Source: Bacillota bacterium
GTDB lineage: Bacteria; Bacillota; Bacilli; Lactobacillales; Streptococcaceae
Length of the DNA: 5,723 bases
NCBI GenBank assembly: GCA_021781855.1
Contig: JAJXWC010000157.1
Location: forward strand, 1 to 5,723
Direction: 5' to 3'
Part shown: positions 1 to 5,723 of the stretch, piece after piece
Layout of the letters: every line of letters starts with the position of its first letter
How positions within the stretch are numbered: the first letter of the stretch is position 1
Program-made: the position numbers and the translations under genes
The notes under the pieces: generated by a model
Told to the model about the DNA's origin: nothing
What the model saw: the letters and a program-made list of their open reading frames with translations, nothing else
The model's database searches: none

Positions 1-323
1 GTACTATTAAAATTACAGTAAACAACCGCGATGTAGAAAACTACATTCCACACGCTGATATGCGTTTGGTTATCAACCAACCATTTGCAGCTACACAGAC
101 TGAAGGTGCTTACGATACACTCGTAAACGTAAACGGTGGTGGTGTATCTGGTCAAGCTGGAGCTATCCGTCACGGTATTGCACGTGCATTGCTTGAAGTT
201 GACCCAGATTTCCGTGGAGCATTGAAACGCGCTGGATTGCTTACTCGTGACGCTCGTATGGTTGAACGTAAAAAAGCTGGTCTTAAGAAAGCTCGTAAAG
301 CAAGCCAATTCTCAAAACGTTAA
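1..323 (+). CDS. rpsI: 30S ribosomal protein S9, 5'-truncated by window edge
   Basis: This is the C-terminal 106 residues of ribosomal protein S9, read in the frame that starts at base 3; bases 1-2 finish a codon begun outside the window. S9 is normally about 130 residues, so roughly 24 N-terminal residues are missing. The ATG at 60 is an internal Met, not the start, because the frame is open and S9-like upstream of it (TIKITVNNRDVENYIPHAD). Recognisable S9 blocks are GGGVSGQAGAIRHGIARAL, LKRAGLLTRDARMVERKK and the basic tail ending QFSKR. In the family this tail reaches into the 30S decoding region and contacts P-site tRNA. The codon choice looks like that of a highly expressed gene. It is normally the second gene of an rplM-rpsI operon, and rplM would lie just upstream. 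A terminator follows, so it should be transcriptionally separate from the sugar operon. Confidence 0.98.
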   Translation, partial: TIKITVNNRDVENYIPHADMRLVINQPFAATQTEGAYDTLVNVNGGGVSGQAGAIRHGIARALLEVDPDFRGALKRAGLLTRDARMVERKKAGLKKARKASQFSKR

Positions 324-343
324 TCAACAGATTATACCAATTC

Positions 344-387
344 AAAAGATTTTCGAATTTATTCGGAAATCTTTTTTTGTTTTCTTT
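344..387 (+). terminator. Rho-independent terminator after rpsI
   Basis: A 14-bp stem (left arm 344-357, right arm 362-375) closes a TTTA loop (358-361). All positions pair, with one G-T wobble. The right arm runs into a T-rich tail (372-387, T runs broken by one G and one C). It starts 21 bases after the rpsI stop codon. It should end the ribosomal protein transcript and insulate the sugar operon from it. Confidence 0.9.
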
Positions 388-420
388 ACTAGTAAAACAA
401 TACTAAAAAAATTTCCGCTT

Positions 421-457
421 AGCAGGAAAGAAATTGAGCAGAAATTTCTTTCTTGCT
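421..457. promoter_or_regulatory. 15-bp inverted repeat upstream of the PTS operon, candidate activator operator
   Basis: The arms AGCAGGAAAGAAATT (421-435) and AATTTCTTTCTTGCT (443-457) are complementary over all 15 positions with one G-T wobble, around a 7-base spacer. The right arm ends one base before the TG of the extended -10 element, so the repeat covers the -35 region. That position fits an activator site replacing a poor -35 box, and the LicR-type regulator downstream is the obvious candidate. It is not followed by a clean T tract, so a terminator role is less likely. The symmetry is seen directly; the operator role is inferred. Confidence 0.5.
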
Positions 458-458
458 T

Positions 459-467
459 TGTTAAAAT
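459..467 (+). promoter_or_regulatory. Extended -10 promoter for the PTS-glycosidase operon
   Basis: TGTTAAAAT matches the extended -10 pattern TGnTATAAT, with TAAAAT at 462-467. No acceptable -35 hexamer lies 16-18 bases upstream; the nearest TTGA-like string, TTGAGC at 434-439, is 22 bases away. Transcription would start near 474, giving a leader of about 30 bases before the ATG at 505. An extended -10 without a -35, next to an inverted repeat, suggests an activator-dependent promoter. Confidence 0.5.
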
Positions 468-504
468 GAAATCATCAAATCAATAAAGGAATTTGGAGAA
501 TAAA

Positions 505-816
505 ATGACTAAACAAGTCTTACTTACTTGTGGCGCGGGAGCATCATCAGGATTTTTGGCAGCAGCAGCTCGTAAAGCGGCAAAAAAGATGGATGCTGAT
601 GTTGAAATCAAAGCTAAAAGCGAATCAGAAGTGGCAAGCTCACTTTCAAGTATTGATATCTTACTTGTTGCACCACATTTGAAATATATGATTGATGAGG
701 TAAAAGCCGAATGTGAAGCAAATAATGTAAAATGTGATATTATTCCACAGCGGATTTACGGCTCTCTTGATGGCAAAGGCTTAGTAGAATTTGCTCTGAA
801 AAAATTAGGAGAATAA
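505..816 (+). CDS. PTS lactose/cellobiose-family EIIB subunit
   Basis: This 103-residue protein is a stand-alone cytoplasmic EIIB of the lactose/cellobiose family, which passes phosphate from EIIA to the sugar bound by EIIC. The length is typical. It opens with a beta strand leading into the phosphate-binding loop, KQVLLTCGAGASSGFLA, where Cys9 is the expected phosphorylated residue. A second family block is IDILLVAPHLKYMIDEV (about residues 50-66), followed by the PQRIYGSLDGKGLVEFAL end. The ATG at 505 is chosen because GGAG at 495-498 lies 6 bases upstream; the in-frame TTG at 493 would overlap that site. The loop reads CGAGASSG rather than the more usual C-S/A-AGMST, a mild divergence. It is the first gene of the operon, and its stop lies 3 bases before the EIIA start. 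Substrate specificity cannot be read from this subunit. Confidence 0.93.
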   Translation: MTKQVLLTCGAGASSGFLAAAARKAAKKMDADVEIKAKSESEVASSLSSIDILLVAPHLKYMIDEVKAECEANNVKCDIIPQRIYGSLDGKGLVEFALKKLGE

Positions 817-819
817 AAA

Positions 820-1167
820 ATGGAAAATGAGAATCTGGAAAATATTGCTCGGGATGATTTAGCATTGGTTTCAATGGGCGTAATTTTACATGCAGGAAAT
901 GCGCGTGAATTGGTCTTTGAAGCTGTAAATGCTGCTGCTGGTGGAGATTTTATAAGAGCTGATGAAAGGATTATTACGGCTAATCAAGAATTTGTCGAAG
1001 CACACCGCGCGCAGACTGAAACACTTCAAAAAGAAGCTGAGGGCATTGAAATTCCCTATTCAGCATTATTTGGGCATGCACAAGATACGTTGATGACGGT
1101 CAAATCAGAATATAGTCTGGTCAAAGAAATCATCAAACTTTATAAGAGATTGGATGAGAAAAAATGA
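820..1167 (+). CDS. PTS lactose/cellobiose-family EIIA subunit
   Basis: This 115-residue protein is a cytoplasmic EIIA of the lactose/cellobiose family, which accepts phosphate from HPr and gives it to EIIB. Family members are trimers of three-helix bundles. The active-site block is ALFGHAQDTLMTV, with His86 as the expected phosphorylated residue and Asp88 matching the metal-binding Asp at the trimer core. The N-terminal helix carries the family's HAGNARELVFEA signature (residues 24-35). AGGDFIRADERI and ANQEFVEAHRAQT correspond to the second helix. AGGAG at 807-811 sits 8 bases before the ATG, inside the end of the EIIB gene. Its last codons overlap the EIIC start by 4 bases (ATGA), which suggests translational coupling. 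All expected catalytic residues are present. Confidence 0.95.
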   Translation: MENENLENIARDDLALVSMGVILHAGNARELVFEAVNAAAGGDFIRADERIITANQEFVEAHRAQTETLQKEAEGIEIPYSALFGHAQDTLMTVKSEYSLVKEIIKLYKRLDEKK

Positions 1168-2420
1168 ATAAGTTTATGCCTTGGATGACTAACAGTTTCG
1201 CCCCAAAGGTCAATAAATTCGCAAAAAACGCATGGGTTGCTTCAGTGCAAGATGCGATTGTCTCTGGAATGCCTATGATTTTGATTGGCTCATTTGCAAC
1301 ACTGCTTGCAATTATTAAAACTTATGTTGCCTGGTTTCCCGATTTTTCGATGATTAGTACGTTTTCTTTTGGGCTTTTCTCGCTTTATATTGCAATCATG
1401 ATTCCCAATGCAGTTATGAAGCATAAAAAGCATTTAGAAATTGAAAAACAGGCAGGACTTGCGGGATTGGCTTTCTTTTTAATGCTAACTTACCCCAAAT
1501 TCAATCTCAATACTGGTGCTGTAACTTTTGACAGCAATGCTTTTGGCACAGGTGGTATGATTGCAGCGCTTTTGAGCGGTTTGTTTGTCGGTTTAATCAT
1601 GCATTTATTTACAAAGATTCAATTTGTCAAAGAAGATTCCTCGTTGCCAGATTTTATTGCGGTTTGGTTTAATACTTTACTACCGATTATTGTGATTTTG
1701 CTAGTTGGTTGGCTCTTTACTTTCCAGCTTCATATTAATCTGTTTAATGCAATTAACTCTGTCTTTAGCCCGCTGATTCATCTGGGGCAAAGTTATTGGG
1801 GGCTTGTGATTTTAATGTTTCTTGGATTTTCATTCTTGTATTCATTTGGAATTTCGAGCTGGGTTCTGACTCCAGTCATTTATGCCATTGAACTTCCTGG
1901 GATTGCCGCAAATCAAGCAGCCCATGCAGCTGGACATGCGGCAACGAATATTTTTACTGTTGAAGCAACAACAATGATTTTGATTGGCGGCGGTGGTGCA
2001 ACTTTGTCACTTTGTATCATGATGGCCTTTCTTGCCAAATCCTCGAGGTTGCGAATGATTGGTAAAGCAGCTCTTATTCCGGGGATATTCAACATCAATG
2101 AGCCGTTAGTTTTTGGTGCTCCAATCGCTTTTAATCCAATTCTAATGGTTCCCTTCTGGATTTCGGGAATTGTGACTCCAACATTGCTTTGGCTGTCAAT
2201 GAAGTTACACATGGTGCCAATTCCAACAGCACCTTTTCAAATGTGGTACACACCAGGCCCAATCGCAGGATGGTTAGTGACAAAATCTATTGCTGGTATA
2301 ATTTTTGTTTTAGTGGTCTTTGCAGTATCTTGGCTAATTTATTGGCCATTCTTCAAAGCCTACGATAAGCAAGCCATAGCACAAGATTTAGCTTGGGCTG
2401 AGGAAGAAAATGAGGAATAA
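1164..2420 (+). CDS. PTS lactose/cellobiose-family EIIC permease, atypical substrate-site residue
   Basis: This 418-residue integral membrane protein is the EIIC sugar permease that binds, translocates and presents the sugar for phosphorylation by EIIB. Hydrophobic segments lie at about 27-52, 62-82, 97-112, 129-150, 168-190, 210-241, 266-290, 325-346 and 372-396. The hallmark block GIFNINEPLVFGAPIAFNP (about 307-325) is intact; Glu313 corresponds to the substrate-contacting Glu334 of Bacillus cereus ChbC. The other known contact, ChbC His250 in a GIHG-like motif, should fall about 84 residues earlier. Here that place, 82 residues before Glu313, reads SFGISSW with Ser231. The rest (AANQAAHAAGHAATNIFT, then GGGGATLSL) follows the cellobiose-permease pattern. 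The start is the ATG overlapping the EIIA stop, with a weak GGATGAG at 1152-1158. The family is certain. The sugar is probably a beta-glucoside, judging from the GH1 neighbour, but the Ser makes simple cellobiose uncertain. Confidence 0.93.
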   Translation: MNKFMPWMTNSFAPKVNKFAKNAWVASVQDAIVSGMPMILIGSFATLLAIIKTYVAWFPDFSMISTFSFGLFSLYIAIMIPNAVMKHKKHLEIEKQAGLAGLAFFLMLTYPKFNLNTGAVTFDSNAFGTGGMIAALLSGLFVGLIMHLFTKIQFVKEDSSLPDFIAVWFNTLLPIIVILLVGWLFTFQLHINLFNAINSVFSPLIHLGQSYWGLVILMFLGFSFLYSFGISSWVLTPVIYAIELPGIAANQAAHAAGHAATNIFTVEATTMILIGGGGATLSLCIMMAFLAKSSRLRMIGKAALIPGIFNINEPLVFGAPIAFNPILMVPFWISGIVTPTLLWLSMKLHMVPIPTAPFQMWYTPGPIAGWLVTKSIAGIIFVLVVFAVSWLIYWPFFKAYDKQAIAQDLAWAEEENEE

Positions 2421-2422
2421 AA

Positions 2423-3889
2423 ATGATTGAAATGAAACGAAATAAATATCCGTATTTTCCACAGGATTTTCTTTGGGCAGGTGCACAGGCAGCTTCACAA
2501 GCTGATGGGGCTTATGAACAGGATGGAAAATTAGCAAACTCGTCAGATGTTCAGCCCTACCTGAAAGGCTTAGATAATATGGAAATTCAACGTTTGGAAC
2601 TGGAAGGCATGAAGCTTTCTCAAGTTCAAAAAGCATTGGCAGACATGGAGCATTACTATCCGAAACGTCACGGGATTGATTTCTATAATAGCTTTGAAAA
2701 AGATTTGGAAATACTGGCCGAAACGGGAATGAAAGCTTTTCGAACATCAATCGACTGGGCACGCATTTTTCCAAAGGGAGACGAAAAAGAACCAAATATA
2801 GTTGCACTTGAACACTATGACAGAATGATTAATAAAATTCGAGTTGTCGGCATGGAGCCAATCATCACGATGTTGCATTATGAAATGCCAATTCATCTGA
2901 CGCTAGAATACGGTGGCTGGACGAATAAGGCAGTGATTGAGATGTTTGTGCGTTATGGGAAGATATTACTTGACTGGTTCGGCGAAAAAGTGAATTACTG
3001 GATTGTCATCAATCAAATTAACATGATTCAGGTAGAGCCTTTCTTGTCGCTAGGCATTTGTAGTGACCAGTATACAAATATGGAAGAAGCGGAGTATCAA
3101 GCTGTCCATAATCAAATGGTTGCTTGTGCACTTATTCAAAAATATGCGAAATCGTTGAATAAATCAAAGCTCAAAATTGGAACAATGGTAGCAGATGGAA
3201 CAGCTTATCCTGCATCTTGTAAACCCGAAGATGTTGAATTAGCAGCTTGGCATAATCGAATGCAATACCTTTTTACAGATGTGCAATTCCGTGGGAGTTA
3301 TCCAAAAGTAGCGCTGAATTATTTTTCAGAGCGCGGACTAAATCTTAGGATGACTGACGAAGAACTGTTGGTACTGCACGATTTCCCGATGGATTATCTA
3401 GCGATTTCCTACTATTTTTCACAAATGGTCGATTCGACAAAAAATGAAAAAATTCCATATTCAATTACACCCAATCCTAATTTGGAAGCGAATCCGTGGG
3501 GCTGGAATATTGACCCTAAAGGGCTCTATCATTCACTTTCTCAATACTGGGACCGGTACGGGAAACCCATTTTGATTGCGGAAAATGGGTTTGGTAATTA
3601 TGATGTTTTAACTGAAGATAGTAAAATTCATGATGATTATCGTGCGGCCTATTTGAGTGCACACATTGAGCAAGTTGGTCACGCAATTTACGATGGCGCA
3701 GAAGTATTAGGCTATTGTGTCTGGGGACCGATTGATATCGTGAGCTGCTCGTCACAACAGATGAGCAAGCGCTATGGCTTTATTTATGTTGATATTGATG
3801 ATGAAGGAAAAGGAACGAGAAAACGGTTGAAAAAAGATAGTTTTGCATGGTATCAAAAAGTAATTGCCAGTGGGGGTGTAGAGATTTAA
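2423..3889 (+). CDS. GH1 6-phospho-beta-glycosidase with Gln at the acid/base position
   Basis: This 488-residue family GH1 enzyme is cytoplasmic (no signal peptide) and should hydrolyse the 6-phosphoglycoside delivered by the PTS. N-terminal signature FPQDFLWAGAQAASQADGAY (residues 12-31) keeps the glycone-binding Gln26. His152 (LHYEMP), Tyr330 (AISYYFS), Trp434 and the nucleophile Glu387 (ILIAENGFG) are all present. The phosphate-binding region SCSSQQMSKRYGFIYVD keeps Ser441/Ser443, Lys449 and Tyr451. Cys442 sits where LacG-type phospho-beta-galactosidases have Trp, so a gluco-type substrate is more likely. The striking difference is the acid/base motif. The usual W-x-T-F/I-N-E is WIVINQ here, so the Glu is Gln198 (codon CAA at 3014-3016) and the Thr is Val195. 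GAGGA at 2412-2416 lies 6 bases before the ATG, and the gene starts 2 bases after the EIIC stop. Length and frame are intact, so decay is unlikely. GH1 membership is certain; activity and substrate are open. Confidence 0.93.
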   Translation: MIEMKRNKYPYFPQDFLWAGAQAASQADGAYEQDGKLANSSDVQPYLKGLDNMEIQRLELEGMKLSQVQKALADMEHYYPKRHGIDFYNSFEKDLEILAETGMKAFRTSIDWARIFPKGDEKEPNIVALEHYDRMINKIRVVGMEPIITMLHYEMPIHLTLEYGGWTNKAVIEMFVRYGKILLDWFGEKVNYWIVINQINMIQVEPFLSLGICSDQYTNMEEAEYQAVHNQMVACALIQKYAKSLNKSKLKIGTMVADGTAYPASCKPEDVELAAWHNRMQYLFTDVQFRGSYPKVALNYFSERGLNLRMTDEELLVLHDFPMDYLAISYYFSQMVDSTKNEKIPYSITPNPNLEANPWGWNIDPKGLYHSLSQYWDRYGKPILIAENGFGNYDVLTEDSKIHDDYRAAYLSAHIEQVGHAIYDGAEVLGYCVWGPIDIVSCSSQQMSKRYGFIYVDIDDEGKGTRKRLKKDSFAWYQKVIASGGVEI

Positions 3890-3966
3890 GCCGCATACTA
3901 GCTGTCAAGCCGACCGACTAAAGTTGGAGGTTAAATCGCATTTACTAAACTAAAATAACTTTGGTC

Positions 3967-3987
3967 TGTCTGCATTTGACGCAGACA
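3967..3987. promoter_or_regulatory. Inverted repeat overlapping the regulator's -35 box
   Basis: Perfect 7-bp arms TGTCTGC (3967-3973) and GCAGACA (3981-3987) flank a 7-base centre, ATTTGAC. The -35 hexamer TTGACG (3976-3981) falls in the centre and the first base of the right arm, so a protein bound here would affect promoter use. Autoregulation is a reasonable guess. As RNA it could form a hairpin ending the upstream operon, but the downstream bases AATTCTTTTG are a poor T tract. Its sequence does not resemble the repeat at 421-457. Confidence 0.4.
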
Positions 3988-4004
3988 AATTCTTTTGCTA
4001 TTAT
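3976..4004 (+). promoter_or_regulatory. Sigma-70-type promoter for the LicR-like regulator
   Basis: TTGACG (3976-3981) and TATTAT (3999-4004) are separated by exactly 17 bases, and the -10 is preceded by TGC, the extended -10 element. This is the best promoter in the window. Transcription would start near 4010-4012, which is at or just before the ribosome binding site AAAGAGG (4011-4017). The leader would be only about 12 bases. The regulator can thus be made independently of the upstream operon. Confidence 0.7.
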
Positions 4005-4022
4005 TTCTCGAAAGAGGTAAAA

Positions 4023-5723
4023 ATGAAAAAGCGAGATTTACTTTTGGAAATTCTGAAAAAGTCACCCGAGAAGGTCTTTTCAGCTACAGAATTGTCAAGA
4101 TTACTTGGAGTAACGGACCGCAGTATTCGCTATTATGTCAGACAAATCAATGATAATATTCCAGATTTGATTGTGACAAATCGTGCGGGCTACCAACTTC
4201 AACAACAATTATCAGAAGCAGCCAGTGCTAATGAAGAATCTGTGGAGGGACGTCGTTTTTCGATTTTAAGGCAGTTTCTGAAAAACGAAAATGGCGTTAA
4301 TTTGTTTGATTTATCAGAAGAACTTTGGATTTCTGAAAGTACAGTGCGTGCGGATATGACAGCACTTCAGGCTTTGGCGCAAAGACATGAATTGAAAATA
4401 GAACAGCATAATTTTACTTATTTTTTGGTGGGAAGTAGAGAAGCAAAACGCAACTTAATGATGTATCTAATTCGTCGTCAATCCGTTGATTTAGCTGCCT
4501 TAGAAAATGAGATGCAGAAATTTTTAGGGGAAATTTCACTATCAGAGCTGATTAAAAATTGCCAGCGTATCTTTGATAATGAAAATTTCAAAGCAAATTC
4601 CTATTTTTTTGAAAATTTTATCTTGCACTTGATTATTGCGATTAATAGTGGCATAGAGGGCGGTACAACTGAATTCGAAAGCCATTCGGCAGTGATGATT
4701 GAAGAAATTTCTAACTGGCTTTTTACAGAATACAAAGTAGAACTTTCAAGTGCCGATAAACAAGAGCTTGCACTGCTTTGCGATGCAGAACACTACCAAC
4801 ATTTACACGGACTTGGTGATTATGTCACACCAAAAATTCAAAATGCGTTGAATAGTGCACTTCAAGAACTGTCGGCAACTTATTTGATTGACTTCACAGA
4901 TGAGCAGTTTTTGACAAGATTGCTAATCCACACACAAAATCTTTATGACCGTGTAAAATCTGCCAAAGTCAAACGAAATTTAAGTGTAGTTGATATCAAA
5001 GTCCGCTATCCTGCACTGTTTGACGTTGCTGTCTATTTATCTTCTTTACTAACAGCAGATTTGGAAATTGAGATTGCTGAGGACGAAATTGCATTTTTGG
5101 CACTACACATTGGCTCGTTTCTTGATGAACAAAAGGAAAAAGCACAAAAAATCCGTACGCAGCTACTTGTTCCGGATTATTTAGGACAAAAAGAAAAAGT
5201 GCAATCTGCACTTAAAGAAAAATTTGACGAACAGCTCTATTTTACTGAAGATTCGCCAGAATTAATCATTTCAACTGAACGAAATTTGTCAGATTTGACG
5301 GCGAATTCTGTCAAAATTCATAAATTTTTGACCGCACACGATTTCAGTCAAATTGCCAAAAATATTGAGCGAGTTAAACAAAATCGCTACCGAAAATTTT
5401 TACAAGAAAAATTACCGAGCTTGATTGTGTCAGATTCTCCTCTAATTTTACCAGATGAGATGACAAAAAAAGAAGTTTTTGAAAAAATCGGAAATTGGTT
5501 TTCAGACCATGGATTTACAGAAGCAGATTATGCAACTAAGCTTTTCGAGCGCGAAAAAATGGCTTCGACAGTATTTGCAAGTGGTGTTTCCCTGCCGCAT
5601 CCCCTAAGATGGGAGAGCAAGTTGACAGGGTTACTGGTCATTTTACCAGAGGGACGGTTTTTTTGGGGAGAAGAAACGGTTGAGTTGTTAATTGGAATAT
5701 CGGTTAGCCCATCAGATAGAACA
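4023..5723 (+). CDS. LicR/MtlR-type PRD transcriptional activator, 3'-truncated by window edge
   Basis: The 567 codons visible have no stop. LicR-type proteins are about 640 residues, so roughly 70 are probably missing. AAAGAGG (4011-4017) lies 5 bases before the ATG. Domains in order: winged helix-turn-helix (about 1-60, with ATELSRLLGVTDRSIRYYVR); second HTH (about 78-135, with DLSEELWISESTVRADM); PRD1 (about 170-275) with His202 in FILHLIIAINSGI; PRD2 (about 285-372) with His303 in LLIHTQNLYDR and His362 in DEIAFLALHIGSF; EIIB-like domain (about 374-420); EIIA-like domain (about 475 onward) with His526 in SGVSLPHPLR. In this family HPr and EII phosphorylation of these residues tunes DNA binding, coupling induction to sugar uptake and carbon status. 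It is a DNA-binding activator, not a BglG-type RNA antiterminator. No Cys occurs in residues 370-470, so the usual EIIB phosphorylation site is absent. The adjacent PTS-GH1 operon is its likely target. Confidence 0.93.
   Translation, partial: MKKRDLLLEILKKSPEKVFSATELSRLLGVTDRSIRYYVRQINDNIPDLIVTNRAGYQLQQQLSEAASANEESVEGRRFSILRQFLKNENGVNLFDLSEELWISESTVRADMTALQALAQRHELKIEQHNFTYFLVGSREAKRNLMMYLIRRQSVDLAALENEMQKFLGEISLSELIKNCQRIFDNENFKANSYFFENFILHLIIAINSGIEGGTTEFESHSAVMIEEISNWLFTEYKVELSSADKQELALLCDAEHYQHLHGLGDYVTPKIQNALNSALQELSATYLIDFTDEQFLTRLLIHTQNLYDRVKSAKVKRNLSVVDIKVRYPALFDVAVYLSSLLTADLEIEIAEDEIAFLALHIGSFLDEQKEKAQKIRTQLLVPDYLGQKEKVQSALKEKFDEQLYFTEDSPELIISTERNLSDLTANSVKIHKFLTAHDFSQIAKNIERVKQNRYRKFLQEKLPSLIVSDSPLILPDEMTKKEVFEKIGNWFSDHGFTEADYATKLFEREKMASTVFASGVSLPHPLRWESKLTGLLVILPEGRFFWGEETVELLIGISVSPSDRT

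Noticed and set aside
247..486. Open frame of 79 codons running from rpsI into the intergenic region
   Set aside because: It overlaps rpsI in another frame, then crosses the terminator and promoter region. It has no ribosome binding site and a low-complexity translation, so it is a shadow.
493..504. TTG codon in frame upstream of the EIIB gene as the start
   Set aside because: It overlaps the GGAG site at 495-498 that is correctly spaced for the ATG at 505, and the family's N-terminus fits the ATG.
388..504. Ribonucleic antiterminator (RAT) and terminator pair in the operon leader
   Set aside because: The regulator is a LicR-type DNA-binding activator rather than a BglG-type RNA binder, and the predicted leader after 474 is too short to hold such a structure.
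1913..2807. Two minus-strand open frames (1913-2212 and 2388-2807)
   Set aside because: They are antisense to the strongly conserved EIIC and GH1 genes and show no recognisable protein features.
3516..3755. Minus-strand open frame within the GH1 gene, and a similar one at 4996-5211 within the regulator
   Set aside because: Both lie opposite conserved coding sequence, with no supporting start signals or family resemblance.
3910..3930. Small hairpin (CCGAC/GTTGG, loop TAAA) after the glycosidase gene
   Set aside because: The main stem is only 5 bp and is not followed by T residues, so it cannot be called a terminator. The GGAGG at its end has no start codon at a usable distance.
3974..3987. 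Possible catabolite-responsive (cre) element around the CG at 3980-3981
   Set aside because: On either strand it has about four mismatches to TGWNANCGNTNWCA. Strings near 410-424 and 468-481 fit no better, so no cre site is claimed.

Overview
The window looks like a piece of a Lactococcus chromosome, most likely L. lactis or a close relative. The DNA is AT-rich, the upstream ribosomal protein S9 is of lactococcal/streptococcal type, and the start sites carry GGAG-like ribosome binding sites. All genes are on the + strand. The species call is by recognition only, without a database search.

Layout: (1) The 3' part of rpsI (ribosomal protein S9, positions 1-323) ends in a strong intrinsic terminator (344-387). 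(2) A short regulatory region (about 388-504) holds a 15-bp inverted repeat directly upstream of an extended -10 promoter. (3) A tight four-gene sugar operon follows: PTS EIIB (505-816), EIIA (820-1167) and EIIC (1164-2420) of the lactose/cellobiose family, then a family GH1 6-phospho-beta-glycosidase (2423-3889). Gaps are 2-3 bases, or a 4-base overlap. (4) A 133-base gap has no convincing terminator. It carries a very good promoter whose -35 box lies inside another inverted repeat. (5) A LicR-type activator (helix-turn-helix, two PRDs, EIIB-like and EIIA-like domains) starts at 4023 and runs off the window.

The working model is that a beta-glucoside-like substrate is phosphorylated and imported by EIIB/EIIA/EIIC, then cleaved inside the cell by the GH1 enzyme. 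The PRD activator would switch the operon on according to PTS phosphorylation state, much as LicR controls licBCAH in Bacillus subtilis.

The unusual part is that several conserved functional residues have changed. The GH1 acid/base Glu is Gln (Q198, as in plant myrosinases), while the nucleophile and the phosphate-binding residues are kept. The EIIC has Ser where the cellobiose/chitobiose family has its substrate-binding His, while the INEP Glu is kept. The EIIB-like domain of the regulator has no Cys. The reading frames are intact, so this looks like a functionally divergent system, possibly for an S-linked or activated aryl glucoside, rather than a decayed cellobiose operon. The substrate is inference.
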